DNA of 64,000 bases from Roseiarcus sp963761435 (GTDB lineage: Bacteria; Pseudomonadota; Alphaproteobacteria; Rhizobiales; Beijerinckiaceae): the NCBI GenBank assembly GCA_963761435.1, contig CAVXHJ010000010.1, positions 310,001-374,000 on the forward strand. Direction: 5' to 3'. The position numbers were made by a program, and so were the translations under genes. Below, piece by piece: positions 35,281 to 44,562 of the stretch; position 1 is the first letter of the stretch; every line of letters starts with the position of its first letter. The notes under the pieces are model-generated. The model saw nothing but the letters and a program-made list of their open reading frames with translations. It was not told the origin of the DNA and ran no database searches.

Positions 35281-36284
35281 CCGCCGGCCCGGCCGCGAAG
35301 CCAGAGGGTCTTGTCGCAGCGATCATCAGGCGCGACCGCGATCTGCCTTGGCTGCAGTTGGCCGCCGTGGTCGTGGTCTATCTCGTGACGGTCGCGATTG
35401 TTCCAGGGGCCAGTGGCTGGCGAAGCATCACCTCAATTCTCGTCCTCGCCTCGTTCGTGGGCCTGGCCAGCGCTGGGCAGACATTCGCAGCCTTGCTCGG
35501 AGGCCTGGATCTGTCGATTCCGGCGGTCATCGGCATGGCGAATGTCTTTGTCTGCGAGCTGACCGGCGCCCGCGGTTGGCCGTTCGTATTCGCCGCCGGA
35601 CTCCTGCTTCTGATCGCTGCGGTTGTTGGGGCGTTCAACGGCTTCGTATCAAAGCGGTTCGCGATCCATCCACTCCTGATCACGATTGGCGTCGGAGCAA
35701 TCCTCACTGGCCTTGTGCGCGCGATCGGTCCGAACGGGGGAAAGGCGACGGCCGCCCCGCCAGCATGGTTGCAAGCCTTCGCATCCCCTGGTCAGACAAC
35801 CGGCTTCGTGCCCCTCCCGCCGGTCGTACTGCTGTGGCTCTTGGCGGCGATCCTCATCGGTTTGCTTCTAACGCGGACGTCGTTCGGCCGGCATATCTAT
35901 GCGACCGGATCCAATCCGCGCGCAGCCGATCTGGCGCGGGTCGACACCACCGCGGTGTGGATGGGGGCGTTCGCGCTGAGCTCCGTCTTTGCGGCGATCA
36001 CCGGCATCATGCTTGCTGGTTTCGCGGACCAGGGCGCAATGACGTTGGGGGATCCATATCTGTTCCTGACGATCGCCTGCGTCGTCCTAGGCGGAACGAC
36101 CCTGCAAGGGGGACGCGGGGACTACTGGCGAACCGTCCTTGGCACGTTGATCCTCACCGAGTTCACACTGCTCTTCAATGGCCTCAACGTCGATTCGACA
36201 ACACTCCAGATCCTGCTCGGGATCGTCATGATGGTCGTCGTGGCCGTGTATGCCCGCGAGGAGCACGTCAGGAATCGGATCTAG
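35277..36284 (+). CDS. CUT2-type sugar ABC transporter permease (transporter 1, second)
   Basis: 335 residues, also RbsC-like: FAALLGGLDLSIPAVIGMAN, FAIHPLLITIGVGAILTGLV, ATGSNPRAADLARVDTT and VVLGGTTLQGGRGDYWRTVL. Many CUT2 systems use one permease gene; this transporter has two distinct ones, like the YtfT/YjfF arrangement. It is the last gene before the second copy of the 55-bp repeat. Confidence 0.88.
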   Translation: MTAGPAAKPEGLVAAIIRRDRDLPWLQLAAVVVVYLVTVAIVPGASGWRSITSILVLASFVGLASAGQTFAALLGGLDLSIPAVIGMANVFVCELTGARGWPFVFAAGLLLLIAAVVGAFNGFVSKRFAIHPLLITIGVGAILTGLVRAIGPNGGKATAAPPAWLQAFASPGQTTGFVPLPPVVLLWLLAAILIGLLLTRTSFGRHIYATGSNPRAADLARVDTTAVWMGAFALSSVFAAITGIMLAGFADQGAMTLGDPYLFLTIACVVLGGTTLQGGRGDYWRTVLGTLILTEFTLLFNGLNVDSTTLQILLGIVMMVVVAVYAREEHVRNRI

Positions 36285-36335
36285 AGCCAGACGCGTTTTG
36301 GCGGAAAGGCCCGCCTCCCCCCGCCCGAACCGGCA

Positions 36336-36390
36336 GGCAAAGAGTCCAGAACGGGGTCGAATTGTTTGTCACGTCGTCCAAAGACTGGGC
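36336..36390. repeat. 55-bp repeated intergenic element, copy 2
   Basis: Same 19-base start and 16-base end as 31272-31326, same length, with the middle diverged (GGTCGAATTGTTTGTCA versus ACGCGATATTTTTGTTGTCT). It lies between transporter 1 and the SDR gene at 36455. Confidence 0.55.
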
Positions 36391-36454
36391 TTGCGCGCGA
36401 TGGCAAATGTAGCCGCGGCGTTTCGATATGAGTTTTTGACGGGAGGAGGCTTAG

Positions 36455-37219
36455 GTGGCGGAAGCAAAGGTCGCTATTGTCACGGGCGCGGCGGGCGGAC
36501 TTGGCGCTGAGATCGTGGGGCAGCTCAGCGCGCGCGGCGCCAATGTGATGGCTACGGACCTGAACGAAAAGGCTTTGCGCGACTGCGCTGCGAAGCGAAA
36601 GTCGCGCGGGGAGATCGTCGCCCACCCCGCGGACATTACGAAGCCGGACGCCGTGAAGGGCCTGATTCAGGCGGCGATCGACCGCTGGGGGAGGCTCGAC
36701 GCGCTGTCGAACAACGCCGGGATTCAGGGCGCCGTGAAGCCGTTCGTCAACTATGAAGACGAAGAGCTTTGGCGCGTGATGCAGGCCAACTTCTACAGCT
36801 GCTGGCTGACGATGAAATACGCAATTCCACACATGGTCCGCGGGGGCGGAGGAGCGATCGTGAATACAGGCTCTTCGCTCTCCAATCGCGGCTGGAAGGA
36901 AGTGTCGTCCTATGTCTCGTCCAAACACGCGCTTTTGGGCCTGACCCGGTGCGTGGCGCTCGAGCATGGGGCCGACAACATCCGCGCGAACCTGCTTTGC
37001 CCCGCCTCGATGGACACGCCCCTCTTGGGGCCGGTCGCCAAGTCGGTGGGCGATGGCGACATTGAGCTCGGCTACAAGCGGCTGAACGCGCTGAGCCCGA
37101 ACGGCCGGATAGCACCGCCGGACGAAGTCGCGAATGTCGCGGTCTATCTGCTTTTGGACGCGCCGCGACATCTTTCGGGAATTATCGTCCCCGTCGACGG
37201 CGCCGAAACCGCAGGTTAG
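36455..37219 (+). CDS. SDR-family oxidoreductase (1)
   Basis: 254 residues from GTG 36455 behind GGGAGGAGG. A classical short-chain dehydrogenase: cofactor loop VTGAAGGLG (residues 10-18), Asp after strand 2 (MATDLNEK, favouring NAD), NNAGIQG, catalytic Ser in VNTGSSLSN, YVSSKHA (Tyr-x-x-x-Lys) and a C-terminal VPVDGAETAG. It probably oxidises a secondary hydroxyl of the imported sugar or polyol. It lies between transporters 1 and 2. Confidence 0.9.
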   Translation: MAEAKVAIVTGAAGGLGAEIVGQLSARGANVMATDLNEKALRDCAAKRKSRGEIVAHPADITKPDAVKGLIQAAIDRWGRLDALSNNAGIQGAVKPFVNYEDEELWRVMQANFYSCWLTMKYAIPHMVRGGGGAIVNTGSSLSNRGWKEVSSYVSSKHALLGLTRCVALEHGADNIRANLLCPASMDTPLLGPVAKSVGDGDIELGYKRLNALSPNGRIAPPDEVANVAVYLLLDAPRHLSGIIVPVDGAETAG

Positions 37220-37561
37220 CGGGTGAGTCATCCTTTCTACGAATGGAGACAAATAGGAACAATCCGGGTTGGACCAATTGCCAAAGACACCCGGAAGCTG
37301 GGTGACTAAGAATTCCCGGAAGACGCCAGCCTGTGCGGCCAATTCATGCAGCCCAGTTTCTCGAAGGCGACCGACGGTGTTTCGACGTGCCCATCACCGA
37401 CCCTGATGCCGCTCAGTGGATGAATTGATTTGTCCGCAACAAGCAGCTGCGAATAGATTTTTGTTTGCGCCGGTAGCTCAGCGGGAACCAACCCACGAGG
37501 CGAATCAGGCTCTGTGATTTCCGTCTTAGGCGGAAGCCCGGCCAACTGTTGAGGAGGAAAC
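37220..37561. other. 342-base intergenic region with a weak terminator-like hairpin
   Basis: CACCC (37288-37292), loop of 7, GGGTG (37300-37304) lies 70 bases after the SDR stop; too weak for a firm terminator call. GCGCCGGTAGCTCAGCGGGA at 37467-37486 resembles a tRNA 5' end but has no 3' partner. The promoter of transporter 2 is probably in the right half. No gene recognised. Confidence 0.35.
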
Positions 37562-38837
37562 ATGAACGCTACGACAATGAAGCGCCGGCACGGCGCTCTA
37601 GCGGCCACCCTGATCGCGTGGTCTCTATCCGCTTTCGCAAGCGCCAGCCTGGCCGGTGACGTCATCGAGCAGAAGCCCGAGGATCTCAAGCCGTGCGGAA
37701 CCTATGATGCGGCGGCGCTCGACCCGAGGCCAATTCCAGAACTCGATTGGCGGTCCGGGCCTTCTCAATTCAATTTCGAAGAACGGGTTCAAGACGCCGG
37801 CGACCATTCTCGGCGCGGCGGACCCGATGGACCCGACCTGGTACAACACTGTCAGAGTCACGCCGGAGCAGGCGAAGGAAATCTGCGAGAAGAAGCTGAC
37901 CGCCGTCTACCTCGACTGGAGCGGCGTCCCTTACAACCTCGCGATGAGAAGCGGCGCGAAGGCCGTCTTCAACGCGCTTGGCGTCAAGATCCTTCGTTTC
38001 GCCGACTACAGCTTCAACGCGAACGGAATGGCCGGGGTCCTGGCGGCGATATTGCCATTGCGGCCGAACATCCTGGTGACGGGCGGAACGGTGAACCCCG
38101 CGCAGTTCGCCGCCATCCTCAAGCCAGCGCTCGATCAGGGCATCGTCGTGACGTCATGGGGCATCGGATCGCCGACCTTGAAGATCGGTCAGAATGAGCC
38201 GCTGAAGGCCCTGATCACCTACGACTTCTACAACCTTGGCCTTCAGATGGCTGACGCTGTCCACGAAACATGGCCGGACGGCGCAAACTTCGGATACATT
38301 CACTGGATCAATGATATCTACGCGATCCATGCACGCGAGAACGGTCTGCTTGACGGGCTGAAGAAATACCCGAACATCAAGATCATCACCACCGGCGATC
38401 CGAACCCCAAGAACTCAGCGTCCGGCTTCACCGATCCCAGCAACTCGACGCCCTACACGCAAGCGTTCCTGACCGGCCACCCGCAAGTGAATGTGCTCTT
38501 TGCGCCATGGGAGGATCCGCCGGCGATCGGCGAAGCGGCGGCGATCAAGGCGCTAAAGCTCGAAGACAAGGTCAAGATAGCCACCATGGACCTGGGCGAA
38601 GCGGGCGCCTACCAGATCCGGCACAAAGGCATCATCGCGATGGATATGGCGCAGGACGTCTATGACGGCGGCCGAATGATGGCGCTAACTGCGGCGCTCT
38701 CCGCGATCGGTAAGAACACGCATCCGTATGTGATGGTCCCGACCTTCCCCGTCACGACCAAGACGGATATGACCGCGGCTTGGGACTTCATGCACGGCCC
38801 GGAGGTCAAGTGTCCGAAGGGGGCTTGCAGCGACTGA
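37562..38837 (+). CDS. CUT2-type sugar ABC substrate-binding protein (transporter 2), frameshifted near 37785
   Basis: ATG 37562 behind GAGGAGGAA gives a signal peptide (LIAWSLSAFASASLA, cleaved before GDV) and IEQKPEDLKPCGTYDAAAL. Near 37785 the frame changes and continues ISKNGFKTPATILGAADPMD, GVKILRFADYSFNANGMAGV and GLKKYPNIKIITTGDPNPKN to VKCPKGACSD. Joined, it is about 425 residues, a type-I periplasmic binding protein of the same broad family as transporter 1 but only distantly similar. A single indel accounts for the split; the preserved codon pattern downstream favours a sequencing error or a very recent mutation. Confidence 0.8.
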
Positions 38838-38925
38838 CGCTGCGGGCGGAGGGGCAGACCGTTTGCGTCCGCCCCTTGGAGCCCGCCTCCCGAAGTCGAG
38901 ATCGCAGTTTGACAGGCCGTATCGA

Positions 38926-40530
38926 ATGGTTGCGTCGCACCAGGCCGAATCTGTTCTCGAGATGAAGCGCGTCGGCAAGCGCTTCGGTCAGGTCTGGGTG
39001 CTGAAGAATGTCAGTGTCGCTGTCGGTCGCGGCAGCATTCACGCCATCGTCGGGCACAACGGCGCCGGCAAGTCCACTTTGATGAAGATAGCGCTCGGGG
39101 CCGTGACGCCTACGGAGGGCGAGGTGCGCGTGGCCGGGCATGAACTCACGTACTCGCGTCCCGCCGAAGCCCGCACCCTCGGTCTGGGCATGGTCATGCA
39201 AGAGCGAAGCCTGATTCGGACCCTTAATGGCCTCGACAATCTCTACCTCAACGCGGAACACAAGAGCGCCGCGGGCCTGATCGACGTCCGCAGGCAACGT
39301 ATGGAGGTTGCGACCCTGCTCGAGGAGCTCGCGATCCCGCGAGAGCTCCTCTCGACGATGGCCTCCGACATGAGCACCATCGAGCAGGAGCTCATCGAAA
39401 TTGCGAGAGCTCTCCGCCTCGGCAGCCAGGTTCTGATCCTTGACGAGCCGACCGCGCCGCTCGGGCGCGAAGAGATCGCAAGACTGTTTAGCGTTCTCAA
39501 GACGATCGCCGCGCGCGGAGCCGGAATCGTGCTCATTACCCATCACCTAGCGGAAGTCTTTGCCGTGAGTGACATGGTGAGTTGTCTGCGCGAGGGCGAG
39601 GTCGTGCTCCAGACCGAGACCAAGAACACCAACATGCAGGGTCTAATCTCGGCGATGCTCGGCCGCCGTCCATGGGAGGATTCGCACCTCGGCGCACACG
39701 GGGCGAAACGGGTCCAATCAAACGGGCAAGCCACAGCGCCTCAAAAGTCGAAGCCTTCGCTCGTCGTTCGAAACCTCGCGGTCGGAGCTAAACTGGCTGG
39801 TGTGTCCTTCGAGGCTTTTCCGGGGGAGGTCCTTGGGGTCGTGGGCCTGGCGGGAAGCGGTCGGACGACCCTGCTGCGCGCGCTGTTCGGAGACCTCCGT
39901 CAGGACTGCGGCGAGATTATTTTCCGCGAGAAGCGCTTTCAACCGGGTTCGCCGCAGGATGCGATGAAGGAAGGCGTCTTCCTCATCCCGGAGGATCGCG
40001 GCGTTCATGGGCTCATGCTGGCGAAATCCATTGCGGAGAATGTTACCCTCGTCATCCTTCGTCGATTGAGCGGGCTTATGGGGTTTCTGCGCTTTTCGGA
40101 GGCAAGCGCGCAGGCCAAAAAGATGATGAAGATCCTCGATATTCGCGCCACGGGGATCGATCAGATTGTTAACGAGCTCTCCGGCGGCAATCAGCAAAAG
40201 GTGGTGCTGGCTAAGGCTCTAACGCTTGAATCGGAATTGCTGCTGCTTGACGAGCCGACCTTTGGAGTCGACATCGGCTCCACCCGCGAGATCATCGCGA
40301 AGGTCCGCGCGATGGCCGAGGACGGAGCGACGGTCGTGTGGGCCTCCTCCGATCTCCTCGAGGTGACCCATGTCGCCGACCGGATCATCGTCCTGCGTGA
40401 CGGGACCGTGGGCGCGGAAATAGGCCAGGACAAAGCTGAGCTGTTCACGGAAGACGCCCTCGTCGCCATGATGCAGCGCCGGCAATTCGAGGGCGCCGCA
40501 GGCGCTGAGAGCGCTCATGTCGGCGGCTAA
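38926..40530 (+). CDS. CUT2-type sugar ABC transporter, duplicated ATPase (transporter 2)
   Basis: 534 residues from ATG 38926 (the alternative start at 38863 adds 21 arginine-rich residues). Domain 1: GHNGAGKSTLMKI, degenerate signature MSTIEQELIEIARAL, Walker B VLILDEPTAPLG and ITHHLAEV. Domain 2: GLAGSGRTTLLRALFG, LSGGNQQKVVLAKAL, LLLLDEPTFGVDIGSTREI. It ends 14 bases inside the permease gene. RbsA/XylG-like. Confidence 0.9.
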   Translation: MVASHQAESVLEMKRVGKRFGQVWVLKNVSVAVGRGSIHAIVGHNGAGKSTLMKIALGAVTPTEGEVRVAGHELTYSRPAEARTLGLGMVMQERSLIRTLNGLDNLYLNAEHKSAAGLIDVRRQRMEVATLLEELAIPRELLSTMASDMSTIEQELIEIARALRLGSQVLILDEPTAPLGREEIARLFSVLKTIAARGAGIVLITHHLAEVFAVSDMVSCLREGEVVLQTETKNTNMQGLISAMLGRRPWEDSHLGAHGAKRVQSNGQATAPQKSKPSLVVRNLAVGAKLAGVSFEAFPGEVLGVVGLAGSGRTTLLRALFGDLRQDCGEIIFREKRFQPGSPQDAMKEGVFLIPEDRGVHGLMLAKSIAENVTLVILRRLSGLMGFLRFSEASAQAKKMMKILDIRATGIDQIVNELSGGNQQKVVLAKALTLESELLLLDEPTFGVDIGSTREIIAKVRAMAEDGATVVWASSDLLEVTHVADRIIVLRDGTVGAEIGQDKAELFTEDALVAMMQRRQFEGAAGAESAHVGG

Positions 40531-41608
40531 GGCGAGTGGCGCGGCCCCGCCCAAAGCAAGGGGCGGCGGACTCTGGCTCAGGCTCCGCCGCTGGTGCGGG
40601 ACGGTCGCATGGGGCGCTTACCGCGGCGACAATCCCGGCATTTTGATCGGCGCGATGCTCATTCTCATCGCGATCTTCGCCTACCTTCTGCGCGACACGG
40701 GCTTCATGAGCCCAATCAATCTTCTTAGCATCGTACGTGTCTCCACGACGATCACCATCATGGCGATCGCGATCGTCTTCGTTCTCTGCGCGGGCGAAAT
40801 CGACTTGTCGATTGCGGCAGTCGTACCGGTCTCGGCGTTGATCACGGCGGTCCTCCTTTCATGGGACTATAACTTTGTGGTCGCGGCCCTCGCCGGAGTC
40901 CTCTTCGGGGCCGCAGTCGGCCTCATGAACGGGCTCGCCGTAGTCTTCTTCAAGATCCCCTCATTTGTCGTGACGCTCGGGTCCATGGGCATCATGCAGG
41001 GGCTCGCCCAAATCGTGACCAACGCGAGCACCGTTTCGATCGCTGACGACTCTTTCCTGTTCTGGTTCGGCGGCGGCTCGATCGGCCCGGTACCGGTCCT
41101 GGCTTTCTGGTCGCTTGGCGGGTTGATCATTGGCTCGATCATCCTCTCCCGTACCGCCACGGGGCGACGCGTCCTTGCGACGGGAGCCAACGCCGCCGCG
41201 GCGCGCTTTTCCGGCGTCCGGACTGGACGTGTCAAAATAGGAGTTCTGACGGCGAGCGGCGCCGCCGGGGGACTCGCGGGAGTTCTCTACGATGGTCAGT
41301 ACGCAGCCGCCAATTTCACCATCGGCGCGACCGATCTTCTGTCCGTCATTTCCGCCGCGATAATTGGCGGAGCGGCTCTTGAGGGCGGCAAGGGAACCGT
41401 ACTCGGCGCGGTTGCCGCCTCTCTGCTTGTCGGGACGCTCAACAACGCCCTCGTGCTGGTCGGCTTTGGCGCTCCTCAGCAGGTGATGGTCCAGGGCGTG
41501 ATCATCGTCGCCGCGGTCGTCGTCAGTTCGCGGCCCGGTCGGCGCGCCCGTTGGCGATGGCTCGTCGCGCTCGAGGAAGCGGAGCACCGGCGAGATTCGA
41601 AGAAATAG
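40517..41608 (+). CDS. CUT2-type sugar ABC transporter permease (transporter 2)
   Basis: 363 residues, RbsC-like. A longer cytoplasmic N terminus (KARGGGLWLRLRRWCGTVAW) precedes ILIGAMLILIAIFAYLLRD, then CAGEIDLSIAAVVPVSALIT, FFKIPSFVVTLGSMGIMQGL, TGANAAAARFSGVRTGRVK and IIGGAALEGGKGTVLGAVAA. It is the only permease of transporter 2, so it presumably acts as a homodimer. Confidence 0.88.
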   Translation: MSAAKASGAAPPKARGGGLWLRLRRWCGTVAWGAYRGDNPGILIGAMLILIAIFAYLLRDTGFMSPINLLSIVRVSTTITIMAIAIVFVLCAGEIDLSIAAVVPVSALITAVLLSWDYNFVVAALAGVLFGAAVGLMNGLAVVFFKIPSFVVTLGSMGIMQGLAQIVTNASTVSIADDSFLFWFGGGSIGPVPVLAFWSLGGLIIGSIILSRTATGRRVLATGANAAAARFSGVRTGRVKIGVLTASGAAGGLAGVLYDGQYAAANFTIGATDLLSVISAAIIGGAALEGGKGTVLGAVAASLLVGTLNNALVLVGFGAPQQVMVQGVIIVAAVVVSSRPGRRARWRWLVALEEAEHRRDSKK

Positions 41609-41684
41609 CGTTGTCCCGCGCGAAGCGCGGAGCGTCGTGACACTGGCGGCGCCTTAATTGTCACAACAGATCTGGAGAGGGACG

Positions 41685-42455
41685 ATGTCCAACGAAACGC
41701 GGAACGTTATTGTCACTGGCGCAGCCAGAGGATTAGGCGCGGCGGCGGTGCGCAAGCTTGTCGCGCGGGGCGTGAATGTCGTCGCCGTCGACCGTCTGGG
41801 CGACCAGCTCGGCGAACTCAAGAAGGAGCTCAAGTCGTCGCCCGGCGAAGTGGATCCGGTCGTCGCGGACGTCGGGTCGGCGCCCGACGTCCAGGCCTTC
41901 GTCAAGCGTGCGGTCGACCGGTTCGGAGGACTTGACGGCATCTTCAACATCGCCGCCATCCTCGGTGAATTCAAGCCCATAGCAGACTCGTCGAACGAAG
42001 GCTTCGATGAAGTCATTCGTGTCAACACGAAGAGCGCTTGGCTTGGGATGAAATATGGGATTCCGGCCCTCATCGCCCGCGGGGGCGGAGCGATCGTCAA
42101 CACCGGCTCCTATCTCGCCTGGCATGGATGCGAGCTGCTCGGCCCATACAACGCCTCCAAGCACGCGCTCGTTGGCTTAACGAAGACCGCCGCGCTCGAA
42201 TATGGCCGCTACAACATCCGGGTGAACATCCTTTGCCCCGGGTCGATGAATACGCCGATGAACATCGACACCGCGGCTGGGTTCAATCCGCAGGACCCCG
42301 AGGGCGGACTTAAGGCTCTCGCAGCCGGTATGGTGACGGGTCGCGTCTCGGAGCCGGAAGAAGTTGCGACCGTGGGCGTCTTCCTGCTTCTCGACGCGCC
42401 CATACAGATGACGGGCACGCTTGTTCCGATCGACGGCGGTTTCTCGGCGCGGTGA
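41685..42455 (+). CDS. SDR-family oxidoreductase (2)
   Basis: 256 residues from ATG 41685 behind CTGGAGAGGGACG. Motifs: VTGAARGLGAAA, VAVDRLGDQL, FNIAAILG (in place of NNAG), VNTGSYLAW with the catalytic Ser, YNASKHA and LVPIDGGFSAR. It is similar to the SDR at 36455 (both have AIVNTGS and NIR.N.LCP.SM.TP), so the two are probably paralogues acting on related substrates. It is 77 bases downstream of transporter 2. GTGAC and GTCAC (about 41637-41664) flank the intervening spacer and could be an operator. Confidence 0.9.
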   Translation: MSNETRNVIVTGAARGLGAAAVRKLVARGVNVVAVDRLGDQLGELKKELKSSPGEVDPVVADVGSAPDVQAFVKRAVDRFGGLDGIFNIAAILGEFKPIADSSNEGFDEVIRVNTKSAWLGMKYGIPALIARGGGAIVNTGSYLAWHGCELLGPYNASKHALVGLTKTAALEYGRYNIRVNILCPGSMNTPMNIDTAAGFNPQDPEGGLKALAAGMVTGRVSEPEEVATVGVFLLLDAPIQMTGTLVPIDGGFSAR

Positions 42456-42513
42456 CAAATTGACGCGATTCCTCTCGGCGGTCGGGACGGGCGAAGTGAA
42501 AGGCAAGATTGAC

Positions 42514-43554
42514 ATGAAGACGAGCACGGCGGTCGATCAGAAGCCGGGAACGAGAGCCGCACGCGGATTGTGGTTCACCAAGGCGCGGCATGCGGAGCTG
42601 ATCGAAGAATCGGTCAAAGCCCCGACGGGGGCCGAAGTGACGGTCCGCGCGATCGCATCCCTGGTCAGCGCCGGCACCGAAATGCTCGTCTATCGCGGCG
42701 AATTGCCGGCCGAAGACGAACTCGGGCTTGAGACATGCGCCGGGAGTTTCGGATTCCCGGTCAAATACGCCTATCAGGTGGTGGGGGAAGTCATCGAGGC
42801 TGGACCAAAGGCGCTGTTCAAGCCGGGCCAGACATTGTTCGTCCGCCATCCACATCAGGACCTGTTTACCGTACGAAGCGACAGCTGGCTGGTTTCCGAG
42901 GTTCCTGACGGGCTCCCTACCGAGCGCGCCGTGTTCGTGAACCTGCTTGAAGTCGCGCTCAATTGCCATCTCGACGTTCCCGTCCGTTTTGGCGACGTGG
43001 TCGTCATTTATGGCCAGGGGGTCGTAGGCAGCCTCGTGGCCCAGCTTGCCCGGAGGATGGCGGGCCGGGTCGTCGTGGTCGATCCGATTGCAGGGCGAAG
43101 AGAGGCGGCGCGCCAATGGGGCGCCGACGCTGCTGTCTCGCCGGAGGAGTCCTCGGCCGCGATCGCCGAATTGAGCAAGGGCCGGGGCGCCGATATCTGC
43201 ATCGAGGCGACCGGCGCGCCGAGCGCGCTTCAGGCGGCGATCAAGGCTACCGGGCAAGAAGGCACGGTCGTTGTGCTCTCATTCTTTGGGACGCGAAAGG
43301 TGCCGCTCATCCTCTCGCCCGAGTTTCACTATGGGCGCCTTCGCGTCATCAGCTCGCAAGTCAGCAGCTTGGGCTCCGGCCTTCAGCCGCGCTGGACGCG
43401 CGAGCGGCGCAATGGCGCCGCGTTCGACGTGCTGCGCTCCGACTGGCTCGTAACCCCGATATCGCACCAGATGCCGTTCAGCCGAGCGCCTGAGGCCTAC
43501 CGGATCCTTGACGCCACCCCGCAGGACGCGATGGGCATCGTGCTCAAATATTAA
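42514..43554 (+). CDS. zinc-type (MDR) alcohol/polyol dehydrogenase-like protein
   Basis: 346 residues from ATG 42514. GroES-like N domain (VRAIASLVSAGTEMLVYRGE) and Rossmann domain with VVIYGQGVVGSLVAQLARRM and VVVDPIAGRREAARQWGADA. The usual GHExxG and zinc-binding Cys cluster of MDR enzymes are not seen, so it may be zinc-independent or belong to the bi-domain oxidoreductase subgroup that resembles BchC/threonine dehydrogenases. It closes the first + strand gene block; its stop overlaps the convergent hydroxyacid dehydrogenase by 4 bases. Confidence 0.83.
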   Translation: MKTSTAVDQKPGTRAARGLWFTKARHAELIEESVKAPTGAEVTVRAIASLVSAGTEMLVYRGELPAEDELGLETCAGSFGFPVKYAYQVVGEVIEAGPKALFKPGQTLFVRHPHQDLFTVRSDSWLVSEVPDGLPTERAVFVNLLEVALNCHLDVPVRFGDVVVIYGQGVVGSLVAQLARRMAGRVVVVDPIAGRREAARQWGADAAVSPEESSAAIAELSKGRGADICIEATGAPSALQAAIKATGQEGTVVVLSFFGTRKVPLILSPEFHYGRLRVISSQVSSLGSGLQPRWTRERRNGAAFDVLRSDWLVTPISHQMPFSRAPEAYRILDATPQDAMGIVLKY

Positions 43555-44510
43555 CCGGGAGCTGGATAGACCGGCGGCTGTCCCGAGAGGACGCGGGCAA
43601 TGTCGGTCGCGCATTTGGTCTGCAGCTCCTCGAGCGCCTCGACCGAGTAGAACGCCGTATGCGGCGTCAGTACGACATTGGGCCGGCCAATCAGCGGCGA
43701 GTCTTTGGGCGGAGGCTCGCTCTCGAGCACGTCGAGTGCAGCGCCGCCGAGCCGGCCACTATCCAAGGCGGCAATCAGCGCATTCTCGTCGACGAGAGGG
43801 CCGCGCGCGGTGTTGATGAGCAGGGCGCCCGGCTTCATCTTGGCGAGAGCGCTTGCGTTGAGGAGGCCTCGCGTCTGAGGGGTGAGCGGAGCGTGAACGG
43901 AGACGAAGTCCGAAGAGGCGAGCAGCTCATCGAACCCGCTCTCCTCGACACCGCAGGAAGCGAACTTGTCCCGCGCAACGAAGGGATCGTAGGCGAGAAC
44001 CTTAAGACCAAACGCCTGGGCCTTTGGCGCAAGAGCGCGCGGGATATTGCCAAACCCGACAAGCCCAAGCGTCCGACCCTTAAGGCGATGAATCGGCGCG
44101 ACTGCCGCCATCTCCCAGCGGCCCGACTGAACCAATCCGTTGGCGTAGGGAACCTTACGCGTGAGCGCGAGCAGGAGCGCCATCGCGTGGTCGGAGACTT
44201 CGTCCATGCAATAATCGGGGACGTAGGTGACGGCGATCTTGCGATCGCGCGCGACGGCGAGATCGATATTGTCAACGCCGAGCCCCGTCCTGCCGATAAT
44301 TTGGCAACGCGCGAGCTGGTGAATGAGGTCGCCTGGGATCTTCGCGTAGCAGACCATCAAAGCGTCGGCGCCGCGAGCCACGGCGAGAATGTCCTCGGCC
44401 GCGGGGCTCGCCGACAAGCGAAGGCGCGCGCCCAACGGGCGCAGAATCTTTTCGACCGGATCGAGCGACGGGAACGGACTGTCGGCGACCGCCACGATCA
44501 ACTCGTTCAC
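43551..44510 (-). CDS. D-2-hydroxyacid dehydrogenase
   Basis: 319 residues. Catalytic Arg region IIGRTGLGVDNIDL, NAD loop LGLVGFGNIPRALA (GxGxx(P)), INTARGPLVDENAL, Asp/Glu region ALDVLESEP and His in LTPHTAFYS complete the Arg-Glu-His set. Members interconvert 2-keto and D-2-hydroxy acids (glycerate, hydroxypyruvate, phosphoglycerate). It is the third gene of a minus-strand group with the PEP-utilizing protein and the M24 enzyme. Confidence 0.9.
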   Translation of the reverse strand: MNELIVAVADSPFPSLDPVEKILRPLGARLRLSASPAAEDILAVARGADALMVCYAKIPGDLIHQLARCQIIGRTGLGVDNIDLAVARDRKIAVTYVPDYCMDEVSDHAMALLLALTRKVPYANGLVQSGRWEMAAVAPIHRLKGRTLGLVGFGNIPRALAPKAQAFGLKVLAYDPFVARDKFASCGVEESGFDELLASSDFVSVHAPLTPQTRGLLNASALAKMKPGALLINTARGPLVDENALIAALDSGRLGGAALDVLESEPPPKDSPLIGRPNVVLTPHTAFYSVEALEELQTKCATDIARVLSGQPPVYPAPG

Positions 44511-44562
44511 GGCCCATGGTCTCCTTTCACGAACGAAGGGGCCGCAACTGCAAAGCTCCCTA

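Noticed and set aside
37467..37486. tRNA 5'-end-like sequence GCGCCGGTAGCTCAGCGGGA
   Set aside because: It resembles an acceptor and D-arm start, but no anticodon arm, T-arm or matching 3' acceptor follows, and it does not pair with the remnant at 27285-27325. Probably chance or an unidentifiable scrap.
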